Below, in pieces: positions 8,507 through 17,444 of a stretch of 34,827 bases of DNA. The translations under genes and the position numbers were made by a program. Each line of letters opens with the position of its first letter. The first letter of the stretch is position 1. Origin of the DNA: Tannerellaceae bacterium (GTDB taxonomy: Bacteria > Bacteroidota > Bacteroidia > Bacteroidales > Tannerellaceae). The DNA is taken from NCBI GenBank assembly GCA_021201295.1, contig JAJQFE010000008.1:1-34827 (forward strand), written 5' to 3'. Under the pieces are notes generated by a model, which worked only from the letters and a program-made list of their open reading frames with translations, made no database searches and was not told where the DNA came from.

Positions 8507-8600
8507 GTAGTTAAAGGAGTTAGCACTCGCTGCGCTTTGTTGGTAGTCCAGTAGCCAGTAGAGAGATTCTTTTTGCTACTTACTTCTTTGACTCCTTTAT
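8507..8600. repeat. GGAGTTAA-family intergenic element, copy B
   Basis: AGTTAAAGGAGTTA at the left and ACTTCTTTGACTCCTTTA at the right are the two ends of the element, in inverted orientation, separated by a variable middle containing AGTAGCCAGTAGAGAG. It fills the gap between the PFOR gene and the downstream ATPase gene on the same strand. Confidence 0.5.
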
Positions 8601-8601
8601 C

Positions 8602-9779
8602 CTAATATAAAAACCCAAATAGCCAAAGGGGGATCAGGTTTTCATGGCCTGTTTCCACTTTGTCCACTGCATAATAGAGATCCGGATTGTTCCGTATACG
8701 GGATGATTCTTCTATTTTAAAGTTGTATGCTTTGTCTATCATAAACTGAGCATTTTTGGCTCCTACATTTAATTTATGTCCTTTATGCAGGTTGTTATAA
8801 AAAAATGTTTCTCTGACAGCCTGTACATTCACGGTTTCCGGACGAATGGGATACATCAGGTTGGTATTATGCATATATACTTTGGCCGGTTTCTTCGGGA
8901 AGGTTTCTCCTTCGGTATACAACATATTCATCAATCTGGCATCTGTCAGATATTTAATATAATCCATAACGGTAGCGCGACTTGTTTTGATGTCTTTACT
9001 TAATTGGCTGACATTCGGGGCACAAGGGGCACTTATAGCCAACAAATATAGTAATTTCCGAAATTTGGGCAAGTAGCTTTGCTCAATTTGTTTGATATAG
9101 AGTACGTCTACTTCTAACATCATGTTCATGGTTTTCAGTAGATTTTCTGAGAAATTCCTCTTTTCCAGGAAGAAAGGATAATAGCCATGGCGCAGGTAAT
9201 CCTGAAAGAAGGCCATGGGTTTCACCTGGGAGCAGATTGATTCGGCAATGATCGTATGATCTTTCATCACTTCATCAAATGAATAGACCGGGAAAGAGGT
9301 TCCTACCATCAGATTCAGATATTCCCGGAAGGAAAATCCCCTTAAATTATAGGAGACGACTTTTCCGGAAAGATCCGGGTTTTCTTCTTTCAGGCGCATC
9401 ACGAATGAACCTGAAAAGACAATACGGATATCAGGATAATTATCGTAACAATAGTGTAATTCTTTAGACCAACCGGGATATTTAAATACCTGGTCTATTA
9501 ACAGGACTTTTCCTCCTTTGGCCCTGAATTCAGCGACAAAGTCCACTAAGGTTCGTTCTGTAAAATAAAAATGATTCAGGTTTATATAGAGGCACTCCCG
9601 GTTGTCTTTTCCAAAAAATTCCCGTACGTATTCCAACAGGAAAGTGGTCTTCCCTACTCCACGTGAGCCTTTATCCCTATCAGCCAGTCATTCCAGTCTA
9701 TCTCATCCATTAATTGTCTTCTGACAGGTGAATAGGTGTGCTCTAGTAAATAGTTATGTGTTCTATAGAATGTATCCAC
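8602..9779 (-). pseudogene. AAA ATPase with DUF4143 domain, frame broken at Walker A
   Basis: This belongs to the large Bacteroidetes family of ATP-binding proteins with an N-terminal AAA_14-type ATPase and a C-terminal DUF4143 domain; the cellular role is generally unknown. From GTG 9779 the protein reads MDTFYRTHNYLLEHTYS and continues to WLIGIK. One base is then missing in a GG run at 9668-9669, just where the Walker A GSRGVGKTT should appear, and the frame resumes as FLLEYVREFF. Walker B-like residues (VLLIDQVF), an arginine-finger region and a winged-helix segment (NVSQLSKDIKTSRATVMDYIKYL) follow. ATG 9636 is only an internal codon. The break may be a sequencing error. The GTG start is inferred from homologue-like sequence, without a good Shine-Dalgarno. 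Confidence 0.8.
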
Positions 9780-9934
9780 AACAATTTAAAATAGTGATGA
9801 CAAATATAATAAATTAATCCGGATTGTAATACAGAGATAGCAATTTTTCCTGTTTTTTTATCACTCTGAAATAGCATTTTTTAGTTTTCAGCCAGTTGGG
9901 TTTTCATAAAAAAGTCCTGGTTCGGAAGATCAGC

Positions 9935-9971
9935 ACACGGATAACACAGATCAGACTGATGAACACAGATG
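9935..9971. repeat. Degenerate ACACAGAT intergenic repeat
   Basis: ACACGGAT, ACACAGAT and ACACAGAT occur in quick succession separated by 2-16 nt. Short direct repeats of this type are common between genes in Bacteroidetes genomes. The 264-nt gap 9780-10043 holds nothing else I can name. Confidence 0.35.
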
Positions 9972-10043
9972 TATAATTTTTCAGGAGTTTACCTATCTGT
10001 GACCACCAGTCCGGCTGCTCTTATTCCTCTATCGATTCTGTTT

Positions 10044-11063
10044 TTAAAGGATCTCTTCGGTCCATCCGTATGGATCCGGCTCATCTCCGGTCTGAATGCC
10101 CTGTAATTTTTTATAGAGCTTTTCACACACCGGACCTGGTTTTCCATCTGTGGTATACACATAGGATTTGTTTTCGTCCAGATCATCAATACGGGAGATG
10201 GGGGTAATCACAGCGGCTGTTCCGCATTCTGCTGTTTCTTCAAAAGTAGCCAGTTCTTCTACCGGGACTGCACGGCATTCTACTTTCAGTCCCATATCGA
10301 CTGCCAGTTGCTGCAGGCTTTTGTTAGTGATAGAGGGCAGAATGGAGTTGGATGCCGGGGCGATATAGGTGTTGTCACGGATACCAAAGAAGTTGGCCGG
10401 ACCACATTCGTCTAAGTATTTCTTTTCTTTAGGATCGAGATAAAGTACAGCGGCATAACCCTGTTCTTTCGCTTGATTACCTGCCACGAGACTAGCTGCA
10501 TAGTTTCCGCCTACTTTAAGCGTACCTGTTCCCTGCGGAGCTGCCCGGTCATAGCCACGCATAATACAAACCGGAGCCGGTTTGAAACCATCTTTGAAAT
10601 AAGGACCTACGGGAGTTACAAATACCAGGAACAGATATTCTTCTGCCGGCTTTACTCCTACCTGTGGACCTGAACCAATTAATAACGGACGAATATAGAG
10701 GGAGGCTCCACTGCCATAGGGCGGAACAAAACGTTCATTTAGCCGGATCACTTTGCGTACGGCTTCTTCAAATTTTTCGACAGGCAGTTCTGCCATCATA
10801 ATCCCGTGACTGGATGATTGCATGCGTTTTGCATTTTCATCCATACGGAAGACCTGCACTTTTCCGTCTTTTCCTTTAAAGGCTTTGAGGCCCTCAAAAG
10901 ATTCCTGTCCGTAATGCAAACAGGTGGCGGCCATATGAAGATTGATTATTTCTGATGAACTCACCTCTAATTCACCCCACTTTCCATCACAGTAGTAGCA
11001 TCGTATATTATAATCTGTTTTCATATATCCGAATGACAGATCGGACCAGTTAATTGTTTCCAT
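10044..11063 (-). CDS. ilvE: Branched-chain amino acid aminotransferase
   Basis: A 339-residue fold-type IV PLP enzyme that transfers the amino group between leucine, isoleucine or valine and 2-oxoglutarate, the last step of branched-chain amino acid synthesis. Seen: HYGQESFEGLKAFKGKDG near residue 50, the PLP-lysine region GTLKVGGNYAAS near 185, YLDECGPANFFGI (conserved E) and the phosphate-binding GTAAVITPI near 290. The sequence is the long class typical of Bacteroidetes rather than E. coli IlvE. It is monocistronic, divergent from metF with a shared 236-nt intergenic region, and has a -7 box TATTTTTG at 11091-11098. Frame intact, cytoplasmic. Confidence 0.95.
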   Translation of the reverse strand: METINWSDLSFGYMKTDYNIRCYYCDGKWGELEVSSSEIINLHMAATCLHYGQESFEGLKAFKGKDGKVQVFRMDENAKRMQSSSHGIMMAELPVEKFEEAVRKVIRLNERFVPPYGSGASLYIRPLLIGSGPQVGVKPAEEYLFLVFVTPVGPYFKDGFKPAPVCIMRGYDRAAPQGTGTLKVGGNYAASLVAGNQAKEQGYAAVLYLDPKEKKYLDECGPANFFGIRDNTYIAPASNSILPSITNKSLQQLAVDMGLKVECRAVPVEELATFEETAECGTAAVITPISRIDDLDENKSYVYTTDGKPGPVCEKLYKKLQGIQTGDEPDPYGWTEEIL

Positions 11064-11090
11064 AGATTCGTCGTTATTAGATTATACCTG

Positions 11091-11098
11091 CAAAAATA
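11091..11098 (-). promoter_or_regulatory. -7 box TATTTTTG for ilvE
   Basis: Exact TAnnTTTG match on the minus strand, 28 nt upstream of the ilvE ATG. It lies 22 nt from an opposing -7 box for metF, so the two promoters overlap. Confidence 0.5.
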
Positions 11099-11120
11099 AG
11101 CTATTTCAGAGTATAATTGT

Positions 11121-11128
11121 TACATTTG
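11121..11128 (+). promoter_or_regulatory. -7 box TACATTTG for metF
   Basis: Exact TAnnTTTG match. It implies a leader of roughly 170 nt before metF, filled by a GGAGTTAA-type element and short CTAACTAC repeats. No clear -33 TTTG is seen at 20 nt. Confidence 0.45.
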
Positions 11129-11156
11129 CAGACATTTTTTGTAGAAGAACCAGTAG

Positions 11157-11292
11157 AAGGAGTCAAGGAGTTAAAGGAGTTAAGAAGCAAGTAGAAAAAA
11201 TAAGCGTTCTACCAGCTACTTAATTTATAACGAACAAAGCAAGTAATCACTCCCCTAACTACTAGCTACTAACTACCAGCTACTAACTACTA
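11157..11292. repeat. GGAGTTAA-family element (copy C) plus CTACTAACTAC tandem repeats in the metF leader
   Basis: 11157-11195 carries three GGAGT units followed by AAGAAGCAAGTAGA, the same order as the left arm of copy D. At 11255-11292 a roughly 14-bp unit based on CTACTAACTACCAG repeats about 2.5 times, ending 7 nt before the metF start. Both lie in the predicted 5' untranslated region. Confidence 0.6.
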
Positions 11293-11299
11293 AAAAAGT

Positions 11300-12250
11300 A
11301 TGAGAGTTATAGACCATATAAACAATAGTAAAAGCACAGCTTTTTCTTTTGAGATCCTTCCTCCGTTGAAGGGGAATAGTATTCAGAAGGTATATCATGT
11401 GATCGATAAATTACGGGAGTTTGATCCTAAATATATCAATATTACCTCCCACCATAGTGAATATATCTATAAGACCATGCCGGATGGTACTTATAAGAAA
11501 GTAAATATCCGTAAACGTCCCGGATCTGTGGCTATCGCTTCCGCCATCCAGCATAAGTATGGTATTACTGCCGTTCCTCATATAATATGTAAGGGATTTA
11601 CGAAAGAAGAAACGGAATACGCGTTGATTGACCTTAACTTCTTAGGAGTACATGATTTGTTATTGTTACGCGGGGATATCAAGACACTGGAACCGAACCA
11701 GGACCAGGAGGCATTCCATGAGTATGCAACGGACCTGCAGAAACAGGTCAATGACTTTAATAAAGGTATTGCGGTGGACGGTTCTTCCTTTGAAGCGCAT
11801 GAAACCCCGTTCTCCTATGGCATGGCCTGCTATCCGGAAAAACATGAGGAAGCCCCCAATCTCGATTCAGATATTTTCTATGCTAAAGAAAAGGTAAAGA
11901 ATGGCGCGGATTACCTGGTGACTCAAATGTTTTTTGATAATCAGAAATATTATGATTTTGTGGAACGTTGCCGGGCAGAAGGCATTACGGTCCCTATTAT
12001 TCCAGGCATTAAACCGATCGTCCTGAAGAATCAATTAACCGTTCTTCCCCGTATATTCCGTTCTGACATACCGGAGCCATTAGCTTCTGAACTACGCAAA
12101 TGCCGGACAGATGCGGATGCCAGGGAGGTAGGCGTGGCATGGTGTAAGGAACAATGTAAAGACCTGATCGCACATGGTGTACCCAGTCTTCACTTCTATA
12201 CGATGCTGGCCACAGAAAGTGTACGGCGGGTGGCTAAAGAAATTTATTAA
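11300..12250 (+). CDS. metF: 5,10-methylenetetrahydrofolate reductase
   Basis: A 316-residue flavoprotein that reduces 5,10-methylene-THF to 5-methyl-THF, supplying the methyl group for methionine synthesis. The signature FSFEILPP is near residue 16-23, followed by INITSHHSEYIY, the folate/flavin-site region LLLLRGD near 128 and the C-terminal HFYTMLATESVRRVAKE, all as in bacterial MetF. The barrel is full length and the frame intact. ATG 11300 follows an AT-rich leader with repeats. It is divergent from ilvE and followed after a long inverted repeat (12256-12343) by the ABC-F gene, so it is probably transcribed alone. Cytoplasmic. Confidence 0.95.
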   Translation: MRVIDHINNSKSTAFSFEILPPLKGNSIQKVYHVIDKLREFDPKYINITSHHSEYIYKTMPDGTYKKVNIRKRPGSVAIASAIQHKYGITAVPHIICKGFTKEETEYALIDLNFLGVHDLLLLRGDIKTLEPNQDQEAFHEYATDLQKQVNDFNKGIAVDGSSFEAHETPFSYGMACYPEKHEEAPNLDSDIFYAKEKVKNGADYLVTQMFFDNQKYYDFVERCRAEGITVPIIPGIKPIVLKNQLTVLPRIFRSDIPEPLASELRKCRTDADAREVGVAWCKEQCKDLIAHGVPSLHFYTMLATESVRRVAKEIY

Positions 12251-12255
12251 TATTC

Positions 12256-12343
12256 AGGAGTTAAGGAGTTAAAGGAGTCAAGAAGTAAATAGAATAGTGA
12301 ACTTTCTACTTAACTTCTTGACTCCTTTAACTCCTTAACTCCT
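12256..12343. repeat. Perfect 31-bp inverted repeat, GGAGTTAA family (copy D)
   Basis: Arms 12256-12286 and 12313-12343 are exact reverse complements, with a 26-nt spacer in which pairing partly continues (TAGA/TCTA). Each arm is built from GGAGTTAA and GGAGTCAA units followed by AGAAGT. It separates metF from the ABC-F gene and could act as a terminator or RNA-stability hairpin, although its recurrence upstream of three other genes suggests a mobile or amplifying repeat. Confidence 0.8.
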
Positions 12344-12360
12344 TTAATTACTATAGAAAC

Positions 12361-13993
12361 ATGATCTCTATTGACGGATTGACCGTTGAGTTTGGCGGGA
12401 GTGCTCTTTTCTCTGATATATCTTTTGTGATCAATGAAAAAGACCGTATAGCCCTGATGGGTAAAAATGGAGCGGGTAAATCCACTTTATTGAAAATCCT
12501 GGCTGGTGTCCGGGAAGCGACTGAAGGAAAAGTGTCTGCTCCCAAGGACACGGTGATTGCTTATCTTCCCCAGCATTTAATGACGGAAGACGGAAGAACT
12601 GTTTTTGAAGAAACGGCTCAGGCATTTGCCCATCTGCATGCGATGGAGGCTGAGATAGAAGCCCTGAATAAGGAACTGGAAACCCGTACGGATTATGACT
12701 CGGAGAGTTATTACGAGTTGATTGAACGCGTTTCTACGTTGAGTGAAAAGTTTTATTCGATCGAAGAAATCAATTATGATGCAGATATAGAGAAAACCTG
12801 CTGGGCCTGGGTTTTAAACGGGAGGATTTCACCCGTCCGACCAGTGAATTCAGCGGTGGCTGGCGGATGCGTATTGAGCTGGCTAAACTGCTGTTGAAAA
12901 AGCCGGATGTGTTGTTACTGGATAAGCCGACCAACCACCTGGATATCGAATCGATCCAATGGTTAGAGGATTTCCTGATTGATAACGGACAGGCAGTGGT
13001 GGTGATCAGTCACGACCGGGCATTTGTGGACCGTATCACCACCCGTACCATAGAGGTGACGATGGGACGGATCTATGACTATAAAGTCAATTATAGCACC
13101 TACCTGCAATTGCAGAAAGAACGTCGTGAGCAACAGCAAAAGGCTTATGACGAACAGCAGAAAATGATCGCGGAGACTAAAGAGTTTATCGAACGGTTTA
13201 AAGGAACCTATTCCAAAACCTTACAGGTACAGAGTCGCGTGAAAATGCTGGAAAAATTAGATATTTTAGAAGTGGATGAAGAAGATACCTCTGCGTTACG
13301 ATTGAAGTCCCCCCTCCCCGCTCCGGGGCTTATCCGGTTATGATAGAATGGGTTTCCAAAAGATACGGGGACCATACTGTGTTCAGGAATGCAAACCTGA
13401 CCATCGAGCGCGGAGATAAGATTGCTTTTGTCGGCAGGAACGGCGAAGGAAAATCCACACTCGTAAAATGTATGATGAAAGAAATCGACTATGAGGGAAC
13501 CCTGACACTGGGACACAATGTGCAGATTGGCTATTTTGCACAAAACCAGGCTTCCCTGCTGGACGAAAGCCTGACCGTTTTCCAGACGATTGATGATGTA
13601 GCGAAAGGAGAGATACGGAATAAGATCAAAGATCTGTTAGGCGCATTCATGTTTGGTGGGGAAAATTCAACCAAAAAGGTCAAAGTGCTTTCCGGAGGTG
13701 AACGGACTCGCCTGGCGATGATTAAACTGCTGCTTGAACCAGTCAACCTGTTGATCTTAGATGAGCCGACCAATTACTTAGATATGAAAACAAAAGATAT
13801 CCTGAAAAGTGCCTTACAGGATTTTGACGGGACGCTGATCGTGGTGTCCCATGACAGGGATTTTCTGGATGGCTTAGTGACAAAAGTGTATGAGTTCGGC
13901 AACCAGAAAATCACAGAGCATTTAGAAGGTATCTATGAGTTTATGGAACGGAAGAAAATGGAAAATCTTCGGGAACTGGAACGGAAGAATTAA
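12361..13993 (+). pseudogene. ABC-F family ATPase, two frameshifts as sequenced
   Basis: A cytoplasmic twin-ATPase protein of the ABC-F family (ribosome-associated translation factors), reconstructed length about 544 residues. Domain 1 has Walker A GKNGAGKST and signature SEFSGGWRMRIELAKLLL. Domain 2 has Walker A GRNGEGKST, signature LSGGERTRLAM, Walker B LLILDEPTNYLD and H-loop VVSHDRDF; a charged linker (QLQKERREQQQKAYDEQQ) lies between. The frame breaks at about 12799 and 13308, each mended by one added T. The first Walker B reads LLLDKPTNHLD, with the catalytic Glu replaced by Lys at 12924-12926. The stop codon overlaps that of the convergent DUF3943 gene. The breaks in a core gene suggest sequence error. 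Confidence 0.85.
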
Positions 13994-15459
13994 ATGTTTA
14001 CTCCTACACTGACTATAAGATCGGAGGTGGAAGTATTGTAGTTATCGTGATATTTATAGTAAGTGCTGCGGGAAAAATAACGGTTGGTAAGGGAGATATT
14101 CCACTTATGACCTGAGTAATAGGTCAATTGAGTAGAGAAAACAGTCAAATGGGCATTTCCTTTATCACCCTGCACATTTAAAGTTTCATAGTCTACGGTA
14201 GAAAGATCGAGGTCCGGGTCATAGCCTTTCCAGGTAAAGATATGGTAGTTCTCCGCATTGAGCTGGAAATTTCATTTCTTCTGGTAGGTCAATCCGGCAA
14301 ATGTTTTCAGGCTATACCCGCTCCCCAGGTTGTAATCCCTCTCATCTACCCGGAAATAGTCTGTCTGGCTGGCTCCAAGAGCGACTCCATTCACATAGAA
14401 TTCGGCATAAATATCTACCATATCCACTTCGGAAACCTTATTATAGAGCAACCCTCCTCCCACTGCGGCAGCCTGTGAGATACGATAGGGAACTTCAGTC
14501 TCTCCCTCTTTATTTTTGAGCTGGGAATCATAATAATCAAAATGCTGGAATAACCCAAAAGTCAATGCCCGGTCATTTTTCTTCCAGATGGTTTTTCCCC
14601 ATAATGCTCCCACCACGTTGATCTGGGAGATCAACGGTTGTTTGGAAAAGAAATCAAATGCTGCCCTGAACTGGAACCATTCATACGGGGAATAAAAATC
14701 ATCTCCGTAGGGTTCTCCGTAATCTAACCGGAGAGCAAGATGCAGGCTGGTCACATGGTCATCTGTATCTTCTCGTTCATACAGATAGCTGGGTCCGACA
14801 TTCACAATAAAATTAACCGGAACACGATTGAATGTACGGCCTTTTCCGGACCGGCGTTTCCAGGCATCTCCCGTAATAATACGGTTGAAGGCACGAATAG
14901 GAGAAATGACTCCGGCTACGATTTCACGCCCGATCCGTTCTTTTCCGGTGGTCCGGTCATCGATAAACAGGTCTGAGATACGATAGGTAATTTCCCCTAA
15001 TGCTACCCCTCCAAAGGTCGTGGCAATCATATCATTAATAGACGGTGGTCCTGTTTCCATAAAAAACTCCCACATCAGGCTTCCTCCCAGGGTAAAGGGA
15101 ATAGATTCCCAGATATTCATCCCACTGCTGCGGGCGGCATTATAATATAACGAGCCATGATAGGGATGGGAGACCAGATTGGTTGAGAATTTATCAGTAT
15201 CCCATACAGGACCTATCTTAAAATTCCGTTTGATGGTTTTAAAATTGATCTTCGCAAAGTCCTGATTGGCAACATAACGATTAAAAGATCCTACTAACAG
15301 GTTGATTCCAACCACTTCAGCTGCGGCACGCCAGGGCTTTTGAGGGGGTAGGAATATACTATCACTGACATAGGTACGGGGTTCCATCGGTGGAAAATGT
15401 TGTCCGTAACTGAACTGAAATGAACATAGAATCAATAACCCGGTGAATATATATTTCAT
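13990..15459 (-). pseudogene. DUF3943 domain protein, outer-membrane-like, with an in-frame TGA
   Basis: Starts with a signal peptide (MKYIFTGLLILCSFQFSYG|Q), so it is exported. The body contains a DUF3943-like region (KIGPVWDTDKFSTNLVSHPYHGSLYYNAAR, then SLMWEFFMETGPPSINDMIATTFGG) followed by alternating aromatic strands consistent with a beta-barrel. Reading continues in frame through TGA 14272-14274 (after LTYQKK) into NFQLNAENYHIFTWKGYD, ending NTSTSDLIVSVGVNI at TAA 13990-13992, a typical outer-membrane C-terminal strand. The TGA most simply replaces TGG (Trp), giving about 489 residues in total. The function of the family is not established. It is convergent with and overlaps the ABC-F stop. 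Confidence 0.8.
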
Positions 15460-15677
15460 CCTGATTTTTTGCTGTATTATATGATAAACAATAAAAGACT
15501 CTTTGGACCGACAAACATGAAGGCAAAGATATAAACTTAAAACAGAATAGGGTGCGTTTGGTTTAAACCTATATCCGTACTGTTAATAAAAATCTTTTCC
15601 TGTAAATTCTCCCCATAGATTGTTAATCTTAACGAAAGCAAACCAGGCTTTCCCATAGAGATTACAAAACAATTCCG

Positions 15678-15685
15678 TACTTTTG
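15678..15685 (+). promoter_or_regulatory. -7 box TACTTTTG for the TRIC gene
   Basis: Exact TAnnTTTG match ending 12 nt before ATG 15698, giving a very short leader. A TTG at 15683 that could be taken as the start lies within the box, so ATG 15698 is preferred. Confidence 0.5.
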
Positions 15686-15697
15686 CAGAAAAACAAA

Positions 15698-16309
15698 ATG
15701 ATAGATTTTATAACCCTATGTGACTATGCAGGTACCTTTGCCTTCGCAATTAGTGGCATACGATTGGCTTCTGCCAAACAATTTGATTGGTTTGGAGCTT
15801 ATGTGGTGGGGTTGATCACAGCCGTCGGAGGAGGAACTGTGAGAGATATGTTATTAAACGCTACCCCTTTCTGGATGGAACAGCCATCCTATTTTATCGT
15901 ATCCGGACTGGCACTGTTGTTCGTGCTTATTTTCAGGAAATATGTCATTCATCTGAAGAATACGTTCTTCATTTTTGATGCGATCGGATTAGGGTTATTT
16001 GTCATCGTAGGGATTGTCAAAACGCTTGATTTTGGGTTTCCGATGTGGGTAGCCATCGTAATGGGAACCATTACCGGCTCTTTCGGAGGAATGATACGGG
16101 ATATTATTATTAATGAAGTTCCTTTGGTGTTCCGGAAAGATATTTATGCGTTAGCCTGTGTGATAGGGGGAATGGCTTATATGCTCTGTTTACAGACCAA
16201 CCTGCCTTCTGCCATTTCCCAGTTTATCGCCGCTGCCACGGTATTTATTGTGCGTATTATCGCCGTTAAATATCATATTAGCGTTCCAGTGCTAAAAGGA
16301 GAGGAATAA
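15698..16309 (+). CDS. Trimeric intracellular cation (TRIC)-type channel, YadS/YvgK family membrane protein
   Basis: About 203 residues with seven hydrophobic segments in two repeats. Each half carries the glycine-rich signature: GLITAVGGGTVRDMLLNATPF in the first half and GTITGSFGGMIRDIIINEVPLVF in the second (UPF0126/TRIC family). Bacterial members are homotrimeric cation (K+) channels of the inner membrane; their physiological role is unclear. ATG 15698 is chosen over an in-frame TTG at 15683 because the latter lies in a -7 promoter box. The asparaginase gene follows 19 nt after the stop, with its own promoter-like box. The frame is intact. Confidence 0.85.
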   Translation: MIDFITLCDYAGTFAFAISGIRLASAKQFDWFGAYVVGLITAVGGGTVRDMLLNATPFWMEQPSYFIVSGLALLFVLIFRKYVIHLKNTFFIFDAIGLGLFVIVGIVKTLDFGFPMWVAIVMGTITGSFGGMIRDIIINEVPLVFRKDIYALACVIGGMAYMLCLQTNLPSAISQFIAAATVFIVRIIAVKYHISVPVLKGEE

Positions 16310-16314
16310 TTTAC

Positions 16315-16322
16315 TATTTTTG
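16315..16322 (+). promoter_or_regulatory. -7 box TATTTTTG just before ansA
   Basis: Exact TAnnTTTG match ending 6 nt before ATG 16329. If used, the transcript would be almost leaderless. Read-through from the TRIC gene is the alternative. Confidence 0.4.
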
Positions 16323-16328
16323 CAAATC

Positions 16329-17398
16329 ATGACTGTAAGTACATATACTCAATCAGACAAAGCGTCTATTCTGTTTATATATACAGGGGGAACGATCGGT
16401 ATGATTGAAAACCCGAAAACCGGCGTATTGGAATCTTTTAATTTTCAACACTTAAAAGATAATATGCCGGAACTGAAAAAGCTCGGTTACTCGGTTTCAA
16501 CCATTCAGTTTGACCCGCCGATGGATTCTTCGGAAATGGGTCCGAATTCCTGGAAAGACCTGGTGGATATTATTTCTGCCAACTATCATAGATATGACGG
16601 ATTTGTGATCCTGCATGGTACAGATACCATGTCCTACACAGCCTCAGCATTGAGTTTCATGCTTGAAAACCTGGGGAAACCGGTGATTCTGACAGGTTCC
16701 CAGTTGCCGATCGGTATGCTGAGGACAGACGGAAAAGAAAACCTGATCACTGCCATAGAGATTGCTGCCGCCAAAGACAACGGACAGCCGATCGTGCCGG
16801 AAGTATGTATCTTTTTTGAAAATACGCTCCTGCGTGGAAACCGTACCCGGAAAATCAATGCAGATCATTTCAATGCGTTCCGGTCATACAATTACCCTCC
16901 CCTGGCACATGCAGGTATTCATATAAATACGATACCGCCCAGATCTATCATCCAGTTTCCCGTAAACCGCTGAAACCTCATTACCTCTTAGACCGGAATA
17001 TTGCGATTCTGAAACTGTTCCCGGGTATTTCCCAGCAGGTAGTAGAAAGTATCCTGAATATACCCGGCTTAAAAGGAGTTGTAATGGAAACCTATGGCAG
17101 TGGGAATGCTCCCAGCTTTGAGTGGTTACTACAGATGTTAAAAGATGCGGTAGACAGGGGAATTGTGATTGTCGATGTAACCCAATGCAGTGGTGGCAGC
17201 GTAGAGATGCACCGGTACGAAACAGGACACAAGCTACTGGAGATAGGTGTAATCAGCGGATATGACAGTACCACGGAAAGTGCCGTCACCAAACTAATGT
17301 TCCTGTTCGGACACGATATGTCTCCGCAGGAAGTAAAAGAGCATATGAACTGCTCATTGATCGGGGAAGTAACCATTCCCGATACATTTCATTCCTGA
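16329..17398 (+). pseudogene. ansA: L-asparaginase, type I (cytoplasmic), one frameshift
   Basis: Hydrolyses asparagine to aspartate and ammonia. The nucleophile motif YTGGTIGM is near residue 20 and the second active-site motif LHGTDTMSYTASAL near residue 98; LTGSQLPIG and the C-terminal GVVMETYGSGNAP, CSGGSV and DMTTESA-like region (YDSTTESAVTKL) complete the fold. Without a signal peptide it is the cytoplasmic type. The frame breaks at about 16927 (ATAAATACG); one added T continues as YDTAQIYHPVSRKPLKPHYL, giving about 356 residues, the normal length. ATG 16329 replaces an upstream TTG inside a -7 box. It probably shares a transcript with the next gene, 46 nt away. A sequencing error is likely. 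Confidence 0.9.
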
Positions 17399-17444
17399 CA
17401 GGGAACTGATACAAATAAACAACTGAAAGAAGAATTTAATACAT

